From NCBI GenBank assembly GCA_946623775.1, contig CAMORJ010000054.1, forward strand, positions 1 through 9,970: 9,970 nt of DNA, in the 5' to 3' direction. Source of the DNA: an uncultured Bacillota bacterium. GTDB taxonomy: Bacteria; Bacillota_I; Bacilli_A; RFN20; CAG-826. Below, piece by piece: positions 1 through 4,978 of this stretch (within the stretch, counting starts at the first letter, position 1; each line of letters begins with the position of its first letter). The position numbers were made by a program, and so were the translations under genes. The notes under the pieces were generated by a model that saw only the letters and a program-made list of their open reading frames with translations, searched no databases and was not told where the DNA came from.

Positions 1-1125
1 AAAGATAGAAGCGTCATCTCTCGATATCTGAAAAGCATTATGGAAAGCAATGTGCAAAAACAAGGGGTAATGCGTAGGCTTTTGCACATTGCAAATTCGG
101 ATAAACCAGTATCGTTTTACAACTTAGATGTTGCCCTTATGATAGGCGAAAAACTTAAAACGCGATATGGGTTTGCGCTTCAAGAACAATTTGAATCTTT
201 CCTGAAGAATAAACAGCAAACCGAGAACAAATCCATAATTTACACCGATGGAATCTTATCTCTTGACGTAATGATTACTCCCGAAGAAGAAACTGTTTGG
301 CTTAACGTTGAACAAATAGCCACACTATTTGGTACATCCACGGAAAATGTGTATATGCATATAGAAAACATCTTTGAAGAAGGGGAGATCGATAATTCAG
401 TTACTAAGGATTTCTTAGTAACTCAAAGGGTTTTTGTTCATAGGGCTGCCGATGGGAAGAATTACAATACGCTCTTCTATAATTTAGATGTAATTCTGTC
501 AGTGGGATATCGCGTGCAAAGCAAAAAGGCAATCATGTTCCGCAGATGGGCAAATTCGGTTTTGAAAGAGTATTTGTTTAAAGGCTATGTGATCAATGAA
601 TCGAGGACCCTTGTCACGGATGAAAACTACGTCAACTTAATACATAGGGTGGATAGCATCGACCGCCGCTTGGCAAACGTGGAAAGACAACATGCGGAAG
701 AGAAAGAAATCATATTCTTTGACGGAGCATATTTTGATGCTCGAAGATTCATGAAAGGTCTTGTTGGTCGAGCAGAAAAGAGCATTATCCTGATCGACCC
801 TTATACCGATATCAAAACGCTGGATTACCTAACGGGCAAAAGGTCTGATGCTTCGCTTTTATTGTTCTTCTCCAATAAATCCAAGCTATCCAAAATGGAC
901 ATCGACGCGTTCAATTCCCAATACGGCGGATTGAAAACTATGGTCTGCGATTCGTTTCATGATAGATTCATCATCCTCGACGAAAAGGCTTTATATCATT
1001 TAGGAGCATCGCTGAATTATGCTGGCAAAAGCACCTTTGCCATCACGAAAATGGAAAGCCCGAAGATTCTCTCTTTGATTCTTGAGGAGCTGAAAAGGGT
1101 TATGGGAAAAAGCGTTATTTTGTGA
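1..1125 (+). CDS. RhuM-family protein with PLD-like C-terminus (5' partial)
   Basis: The reading frame is open from base 1, so the gene begins before the window and the ATG at base 40 is probably internal. Residues are numbered from that ATG. Codons before it read DRSVISRYLKSI, which matches the helical start of a RhuM module, and FYNLD follows at 26-30. A second, better preserved RhuM module spans about 72-185, with WLNVEQIATLFG, HIENIFEEGEI, AADGK, FYNLD (146-150), VGYRV and LKEYL. The last 130 residues look phospholipase-D-like: IILIDPYTD (249-257) and HDRFIILD (307-314) fit H-x-K-x4-D with Arg in place of Lys, followed by YHLGASL. RhuM proteins are putative DNA-binding proteins, often found near restriction-modification or phage genes; their function is unsettled. 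With only one such motif visible, nuclease or lipase activity would need dimerisation or may be lost. The gene is AT-richer than its neighbours and overlaps the convergent hydrolase gene by 11 bases. Confidence 0.85.
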   Translation, partial: KDRSVISRYLKSIMESNVQKQGVMRRLLHIANSDKPVSFYNLDVALMIGEKLKTRYGFALQEQFESFLKNKQQTENKSIIYTDGILSLDVMITPEEETVWLNVEQIATLFGTSTENVYMHIENIFEEGEIDNSVTKDFLVTQRVFVHRAADGKNYNTLFYNLDVILSVGYRVQSKKAIMFRRWANSVLKEYLFKGYVINESRTLVTDENYVNLIHRVDSIDRRLANVERQHAEEKEIIFFDGAYFDARRFMKGLVGRAEKSIILIDPYTDIKTLDYLTGKRSDASLLLFFSNKSKLSKMDIDAFNSQYGGLKTMVCDSFHDRFIILDEKALYHLGASLNYAGKSTFAITKMESPKILSLILEELKRVMGKSVIL

Positions 1126-2200
1126 CGGTCTTCTTCTTTTTCGCTTTCTTATCCACGTTGGGGTTGGCCAAATGGCGAATCAACTGCCTGATGACCTTGT
1201 TGAAAAAGACCCTATCTTCCTTGGATAGCGCTTTGTATGCCGCGTGAGCAGGTCTGATCTGCCGAGGGAATTGCCTGAAGAAAGTGGCGAAGTCCTGAGC
1301 CTCGAAAGAATCGAGGGCGCCGAAAAGGATTTTCGTGAATCTTTCCCTGTCGTCGGGGACTATGGCGTTGATCCAGCCGTTGATGGACTTATCAAGGTTG
1401 GAAGAGGTTAAAGAACGCTTCTTGAGATATATGAAATCGTCGCCGCGGATAACCCATTCCAGGGGATTATGCTGGAAGACCGCGACATTCAAGCTGCGGA
1501 TGATTTTGATGTCGTCCTCGCAGTTGAAAAGCATGCCGACGATGGAATCGGATGGAACGATCTTGGTATAGCGCGAGTCGGACTTCAGATAGTCGAGCAC
1601 TTTTTTGTCACGGAATCCAGGGCCTTCGAAGGAATAGCAGGATTGGATTCGGCTTTCGCGCTGCAAGGCGTATAGGCAATAGGCTGCGATATGGCCTCCT
1701 TTGGAATGCCCTAAAATGACGACGTTTTTATTCGAATTCGATAGCACGTCCCCGACGAATTCAATCGCAAGAGGGTAAGAGGCGATTTCTTCTTTGAAGG
1801 ATAGAACGAAGTCTTCCTCCCATCCGATATAGCATGGGGTGGTGCCTTCGAATCCAATGACGATTAAATCGCCGAGGTCGAAAGCGGTGGCTTTGAATTC
1901 GACGCGCCCCTTCTTTTCTTTGACTCTTTTCTGCCTCAATACAAGAATGCTCTGGTAGCGTTTGCTATCGTGGAGCGCCTTCATAAGCGCTGCTGATTTT
2001 TTAGGCAGGAAGCAATCTAAATGAGGGGTAGGGGTCAGATATTCGCTTTTTTCTGCGTACTCGGCCAATGAAAGCGGATGATCGGGGTCCGTGTCGAAAT
2101 CGGTATAGCTAAGCCACGACAGCAAAACGGCATCGACGATGTTGAACGGGGATTCGTCGAAACCCTCGGCTTTCTTTCTCGCATAAGTTAAAAAATTCAT
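1115..2200 (-). CDS. Mbeg1-like (DUF2974) alpha/beta hydrolase
   Basis: A predicted serine hydrolase of 361 residues, related to class-3 lipases; the substrate is unknown. Visible marks are the family-like start MNFLTYARKK followed by SPFNIVDAVLLSWLSY (17-32), the strand DLIVIGFEGT (111-120), the nucleophile elbow GHSKGG (164-169, Ser166), SFEGPGF (190-196), VPSDSIVGML (215-224, a likely acid region around Asp218) and QHNPLEWVI (243-251, candidate catalytic His244). The tail is lysine-rich. No signal peptide is visible, so it is probably cytoplasmic. The frame stays open up to an ATG at 2294-2296, which would add 32 residues. I prefer the ATG at 2198-2200, because the extension would be translated from the terminator hairpin of the preceding gene and matches nothing in the family. 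Neither start has a convincing Shine-Dalgarno sequence, and the longer one would overlap the upstream stop codon by ATGA, so the start is uncertain. Confidence 0.85.
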   Translation of the reverse strand: MNFLTYARKKAEGFDESPFNIVDAVLLSWLSYTDFDTDPDHPLSLAEYAEKSEYLTPTPHLDCFLPKKSAALMKALHDSKRYQSILVLRQKRVKEKKGRVEFKATAFDLGDLIVIGFEGTTPCYIGWEEDFVLSFKEEIASYPLAIEFVGDVLSNSNKNVVILGHSKGGHIAAYCLYALQRESRIQSCYSFEGPGFRDKKVLDYLKSDSRYTKIVPSDSIVGMLFNCEDDIKIIRSLNVAVFQHNPLEWVIRGDDFIYLKKRSLTSSNLDKSINGWINAIVPDDRERFTKILFGALDSFEAQDFATFFRQFPRQIRPAHAAYKALSKEDRVFFNKVIRQLIRHLANPNVDKKAKKKKTVTK

Positions 2201-2260
2201 ATCCGCACATATTGTCGGACTTTTTTGGCTGCTAGACAAATGGGTATATGCGATTGCGAA

Positions 2261-2285
2261 CAAACAAAAACGCGGCAGCGCCGCG
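2261..2285 (-). terminator. Rho-independent terminator of the 135-residue gene
   Basis: Read on the minus strand, a perfect 6-bp stem CGCGGC/GCCGCG with a 3-base loop (2285 down to 2271) is followed by TTTTTGTTTG. It starts 7 bases after the stop codon of the small upstream gene. It separates that gene from the hydrolase gene and argues that the hydrolase is translated from a start downstream of the hairpin. Confidence 0.75.
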
Positions 2286-2292
2286 ATTTGAT

Positions 2293-2700
2293 TCATTCCT
2301 CGTATTCTTCTAAGATCCTGGCGAATTCGATTTTGCTATTGGGGTCGTCCAAATCCCAACCATACGGTTTGAACTCGCCTGACACCAAATTCTCATACAC
2401 GTCCTCAATATCTTTTTCCCAAAGGGAATCGAAGTCTTCGGTTTTGGAGTGATATGCGACAAGCGGCATCATCCTCAAATAAGGATAAGAGCAATAATCG
2501 AATTGATCCTTCAACCATTTGTTGCGCGCGAATAGGCCTTCCAACGAGACGCCTTTGGATAGAATCAAGATGACGATCCGCGAGGGGTCGATGGGATCGC
2601 CCGCCATTTCGGAAGGATATCCGGACTCGCAAAGGGCGGAAAGCATTTCCTTAGCGATTTCTTCTTGGCCAACGCCGTATGAAAGCTGCAGTTTTTCCAT
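2293..2700 (-). CDS. Hypothetical protein, possibly TIR-like
   Basis: A 135-residue acidic protein that I do not recognise with certainty. Its layout recalls a TIR-type flavodoxin-like fold. A first strand KLQLSYG (3-9) is followed by a helix and GY (EEIAKEMLSALCESGY, 13-28), then a hydrophobic strand RIVILILSKG (41-50), a Trp-containing helix (around NKWLKDQFDYC, 60-70) and a strand LRMMPLVAY (75-83). The C-terminus carries YENLVSGEFKPYGW. The glutamate expected in the third helix of NAD-cleaving TIR domains is not obvious; Asp or Gln occupies that area, so enzyme activity is doubtful. No membrane segment or signal peptide is visible. It is probably transcribed alone: it starts just left of the tRNA on the opposite strand and has its own terminator. 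There is no clear Shine-Dalgarno before the ATG, and a TATATT box lies so close to it that the message could be nearly leaderless. The gene call is good; the fold is a guess. Confidence 0.7.
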   Translation of the reverse strand: MEKLQLSYGVGQEEIAKEMLSALCESGYPSEMAGDPIDPSRIVILILSKGVSLEGLFARNKWLKDQFDYCSYPYLRMMPLVAYHSKTEDFDSLWEKDIEDVYENLVSGEFKPYGWDLDDPNSKIEFARILEEYEE

Positions 2701-2722
2701 GAGGCGAATATACCATAGTTCG

Positions 2723-2752
2723 TTCCCGATGTCCTAATGATTGTTATACAAT
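2723..2752 (+). promoter_or_regulatory. Candidate promoter of tRNA-Arg
   Basis: A -10-like TACAAT (2747-2752, five of six consensus bases) lies 18 bases after a weak -35-like TTCCCG (2723-2728). Transcription would begin close to the first base of the tRNA at 2761. The -10 region also lies in a short inverted repeat, ATTGT-TAT-ACAAT (2740-2752). The -35 match is poor. Confidence 0.45.
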
Positions 2753-2760
2753 ATGCGAGC

Positions 2761-2837
2761 GCGCCGGTAGCGCAACTGGATAGAGCATCAGACTTCGAAT
2801 CTGAAGGCTGCGGGTTCGATTCCTGCCCGGCGCGCCA
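2761..2837 (+). tRNA. tRNA-Arg (anticodon TCG)
   Basis: The full cloverleaf can be drawn. The acceptor stem GCGCCGG (2761-2767) pairs perfectly with CCGGCGC (2827-2833), followed by discriminator G and an encoded CCA (2835-2837). The D arm is GCGC...GAGC with one mismatch. The anticodon stem TCAGA/TCTGA (2788-2792 and 2800-2804) encloses loop CTTCGAA with anticodon TCG at 2795-2797, which reads CGA arginine codons. The variable loop has 5 bases. The T stem GCGGG/CCTGC (2810-2814 and 2822-2826, one G-T pair) carries a TTCGATT loop. Six T residues follow at 2838-2843 and may help end transcription. Confidence 0.97.
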
Positions 2838-2905
2838 TTTTTTATCTCAGATTAAATAAAGCAAAGTTATCGTTTGATTATCGAAAGAAAATGCGGATTT
2901 TCGTG

Positions 2906-2934
2906 TTGACGCACTATATACCTCGCGATATGAT
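2906..2934 (+). promoter_or_regulatory. Sigma-A-type promoter of the padR operon
   Basis: TTGACG (2906-2911) and TATGAT (2929-2934) are separated by 17 bases, each differing from the consensus at one position. The predicted start of transcription is near 2941, giving a leader of about 18 bases that carries the AGGGGG ribosome site. The rest of the 2838-2958 gap shows only the T run after the tRNA. Confidence 0.8.
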
Positions 2935-2944
2935 GTATCTCGCA
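2919..2944 (+). promoter_or_regulatory. Direct repeat over the padR promoter, possible operator
   Basis: TACCTCGCG (2919-2927) and TATCTCGCA (2936-2944) match at seven of nine positions, start 17 bases apart, and flank the -10 box. PadR-family repressors commonly bind their own promoters, so this is a reasonable operator candidate. Known PadR sites are usually inverted repeats, which makes the assignment uncertain. Confidence 0.3.
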
Positions 2945-2958
2945 ACAGGGGGTATGAG

Positions 2959-3264
2959 ATGGACGCTCAATTGCGAAGAGGTGTGCTGGATGTCTGCGTC
3001 CTGGCCGCCATCAAGAACGAAGATTCCTATGGTTATAAGATCATCAAAGATCTAAGACCCGTTTTGGAATTGTCCGAGTCCACCCTCTACACGATCTTGA
3101 AGAGGTTGGAGGAAGCCAAGATGCTCGTAGTCCGCTCGGCGGAATTCGAGGGCAGGCTTCGCAAGTACTACCACATTACGCCTCTAGGCCTAAAGCGTAT
3201 CGAAGAATTCAAGTCGGAGTGGAGGGAGCTTTCAAGCATCTACTCATTCATCGTGGAGGCATAG
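2959..3264 (+). CDS. PadR-family transcriptional regulator
   Basis: A 101-residue winged-helix DNA-binding protein. PadR hallmarks are LRRGVLDVCVLAAI (5-18), DSYGYKIIKDL (22-32), the recognition region SESTLYTILKRLEE (39-52), the wing GRLRKYYHIT (65-74) and PLGLKRIEEF (75-84). The length is normal for the short PadR subgroup that has a single C-terminal dimerisation helix. The ATG lies 6 bases after AGGGGG. It is the first gene of an operon with DUF1700 and DUF4097 genes, a common Firmicutes arrangement in which the regulator is thought to repress its own operon. The inducing signal is unknown. Confidence 0.93.
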   Translation: MDAQLRRGVLDVCVLAAIKNEDSYGYKIIKDLRPVLELSESTLYTILKRLEEAKMLVVRSAEFEGRLRKYYHITPLGLKRIEEFKSEWRELSSIYSFIVEA

Positions 3265-3267
3265 TCA

Positions 3268-3870
3268 ATGAAGAAAGAAGAATTCTTGAAAGAACTGAAA
3301 AAGCGTCTTAAAGGGCTTCCGAAAGACGACCTCGAAAACCGCATCCGCTTCTATGGCGAAATGATCGACGACCGAATCGACGATGGCATGTCGGAAGAAG
3401 ACGCCGTCAAAGAAGTCGGGACGGTGGATGAGGTGGTGGCGCAAATCGCCGCCGAGACGCCGCTGGCTCGCCTTGTGAAGGAGCGCACAAAACCGAAAAG
3501 GTCGCTCAGGACCTGGGAAATCATCCTATTGATTCTGGGATTCCCATTGTGGTTCCCGCTGGCGCTCACCGCATTGATTCTGTGCTTGGTCGGATATCTT
3601 CTGATCTGGGTTCTCGACATCGTCGTCTATGCTGTCGAACTTGCCTTCGCCGTTGCTTCGATAGGCTCGATTGTGGCTCTGTTCGCTTCCATGGCGACCG
3701 GACAGCCGATGATGTTCTGGCTTGGCTCGGCGATACTTTGCGCCGGCGCGGCAATGCTATTGGCATTCGGATGCGTGGGCATTACGAAGGCCACGCTGAA
3801 ACTATCGAAAAGAATCCTGATCGGCATAAAAACCGCATTCTTGGGAAAGGGGAATAAAAACAATGAATAA
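3268..3870 (+). CDS. DUF1700 (HAAS-domain) membrane protein
   Basis: A 200-residue protein. The N-terminal 65 residues form the helical HAAS/DUF1700 domain, seen as KKEEFLKELKKRLKGLP and then RIRFYGEMIDDRIDDGMSEE with DAVKEVG. A basic linker (71-81) leads to hydrophobic stretches at about 84-143 (two or three membrane segments) and 149-171 (one more), ending in a basic tail. The ATG follows the padR stop by 3 bases, with GGAGG (3255-3259) inside the end of padR, so the two are co-translated from one message. In the family, the cytoplasmic N-terminal domain is thought to contact the partner regulator while the rest sits in the membrane. The biochemical role is unknown. It overlaps the next gene by 8 bases. 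Confidence 0.9.
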   Translation: MKKEEFLKELKKRLKGLPKDDLENRIRFYGEMIDDRIDDGMSEEDAVKEVGTVDEVVAQIAAETPLARLVKERTKPKRSLRTWEIILLILGFPLWFPLALTALILCLVGYLLIWVLDIVVYAVELAFAVASIGSIVALFASMATGQPMMFWLGSAILCAGAAMLLAFGCVGITKATLKLSKRILIGIKTAFLGKGNKNNE

Positions 3871-4816
3871 ACTATTGCTGATTCCAATCATTTTGGGAAG
3901 CACGCTGCTTGTGGCGGGCAGCATCATCGTCGGCGTCACGGCGAATAAACTTGTGAAAGCGAACGCCGAATACACGCAATCGGTCCACGAAATCACCGAC
4001 GAGTTCGAATCATTCGACATCGATTTGGAGACCGAGGCATTGAAGTTCGTCATCACCGAAGACGGGAAAAGCACGATTACATGCGATGACGCCGAAAAAA
4101 TCCATCACACCGTCGCGGTGGAAGACGGAGTCCTGAAAATCAAAAGGATCGACGAAAGGGAATGGTTCCAGAAGATCTTTAACTGGAACTTCAACAACAT
4201 GAAAGTCACGGTCTCCGTCCCTCAGGCGACCTATTCCAACCTCAAGATCAAAGCCTCCACCGGCTCCGTCAGCGTTCCACACGGCTATACCTTCAAAAAC
4301 GTGAACGTCGATTTGTCCACGGGGGCATTGGAATTTGCTTCCGACGTCGAAGAGAATCTCTCCGCGGAAGCCTCCACCGGCGCGATCCATTTAAGCGATT
4401 TGTCTGCCAAAAAGGTTTACGCAAAGGTCTCCACGGGTGCGCTTCGCCTGCAAAACGTCAATGTGGCGGAAGACGTTATCACCTCAACGTCCACCGGCGC
4501 GACCTTGCTTGATAATGTCCGCGCCAAAAGCCTTAACGCTTCCGGCTCCACTGGCACAATCACGGTGAAAAACACAATCATCGAGGGGCATATGGAAATC
4601 AAAACCTCCACCGGGAATATCCGAATCGAGGATTCCGACGCCGCGACGGTTCATGCAAAAGCTAGCACCGGTAACATCGACGCCATCTTCTTGAGCAGCA
4701 AGATTGTCTATGCGTCATCCGACACCGGCAGGGTCGACGTACCGCATTCCTCCGAAGGCGGAAAGTGCGAGATGGAAACCTCCACCGGCCACATCGTCGT
4801 TAAATTCAAAGCATAA
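3863..4816 (+). CDS. DUF4097 beta-solenoid protein, membrane anchored
   Basis: A 317-residue protein of the DUF4097 family, the group that includes LiaG-like proteins. The N-terminus KLLLIPIILGSTLLVAGS is a hydrophobic anchor or uncleaved signal (about 3-24), so the rest is expected outside the membrane. A conserved entry region reads FESFDIDLET (48-57). From residue 131 onward, Ser-Thr-Gly occurs ten times (Asp-Thr-Gly once) at 19-20 residue spacing, followed by alternating hydrophobic residues. This pattern indicates a beta-helix with one turn per repeat. The start overlaps the DUF1700 stop (ATGAATAA), and AAAGGGG (3846-3852) serves as its ribosome site. It is the last gene of the padR operon; a strong terminator begins 29 bases after the stop. 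The function is unknown, and envelope stress sensing is a common suggestion for the family. Confidence 0.9.
   Translation: MNKLLLIPIILGSTLLVAGSIIVGVTANKLVKANAEYTQSVHEITDEFESFDIDLETEALKFVITEDGKSTITCDDAEKIHHTVAVEDGVLKIKRIDEREWFQKIFNWNFNNMKVTVSVPQATYSNLKIKASTGSVSVPHGYTFKNVNVDLSTGALEFASDVEENLSAEASTGAIHLSDLSAKKVYAKVSTGALRLQNVNVAEDVITSTSTGATLLDNVRAKSLNASGSTGTITVKNTIIEGHMEIKTSTGNIRIEDSDAATVHAKASTGNIDAIFLSSKIVYASSDTGRVDVPHSSEGGKCEMETSTGHIVVKFKA
4253..4816 (+). repeat. Ten-unit Ser-Thr-Gly coding repeat
   Basis: Within the DUF4097 gene, STG (once DTG) begins at residues 132, 152, 171, 190, 210, 229, 249, 268, 287 and 307. The spacing alternates between 19 and 20 residues. Many units share the bases TCCACCGG or near variants, while the sequence between them has diverged, so the repeat is old and kept by structure and is not a recent expansion. 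Confidence 0.85.
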
Positions 4817-4894
4817 GGCGAAAAAGCGCCTTGGGAATCAGAATCGACCATGGTAACCATGGTCTTTTCTTTCGTTTTCCAGCGCTTTTTCGCC
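4817..4894. repeat. Perfect 13-bp inverted repeat around the terminator
   Basis: GGCGAAAAAGCGC (4817-4829), directly after the DUF4097 stop codon, is the exact reverse complement of GCGCTTTTTCGCC (4882-4894). The arms enclose 52 bases that contain the terminator hairpin, so the transcript could fold into a long nested stem. Whether this is an RNA-stabilising structure, a second terminator or a copy of a dispersed palindromic element cannot be told from one copy. Confidence 0.8.
4846..4878 (+). terminator. Rho-independent terminator of the padR operon
   Basis: GACCATGG-TAA-CCATGGTC (4846-4864) forms a perfect 8-bp stem with a 3-base loop, followed by TTTTCTTTCGTTTT. It lies 29 bases after the DUF4097 stop and separates this operon from the glycogen genes. 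Confidence 0.88.
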
Positions 4895-4922
4895 GTGAGA
4901 TTCATAAATAGGTGAAAAAATG

Positions 4923-4952
4923 TTTATCGCAGGCGCGCACATATAGTAAAAT
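4923..4952 (+). promoter_or_regulatory. Candidate promoter of the glgB operon
   Basis: TTTATC (4923-4928) and TAAAAT (4947-4952, five of six consensus bases) are 18 bases apart. TATAGT (4943-4948) is an overlapping alternative -10 box without a good -35. The leader would be about 20 bases and carries TGAGGT before the glgB ATG. No riboswitch or other leader structure fits in this space. Confidence 0.5.
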
Positions 4953-4978
4953 TAGGCGCATAACATGAGGTATAAATA

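Noticed and set aside
2761..2837. tRNA-Arg as an integration site for a mobile element
   Set aside because: Integrated elements normally lie beyond the 3' end of a tRNA, but here the ordinary padR operon lies there. No repeat of the tRNA 3' end and no integrase were seen in the window.
4253..4816. Possible tandem DNA repeat or CRISPR-like array
   Set aside because: The periodic TCCACCGG bases are in frame at 57-60 base spacing and encode the solenoid motif; there are no long identical repeats.
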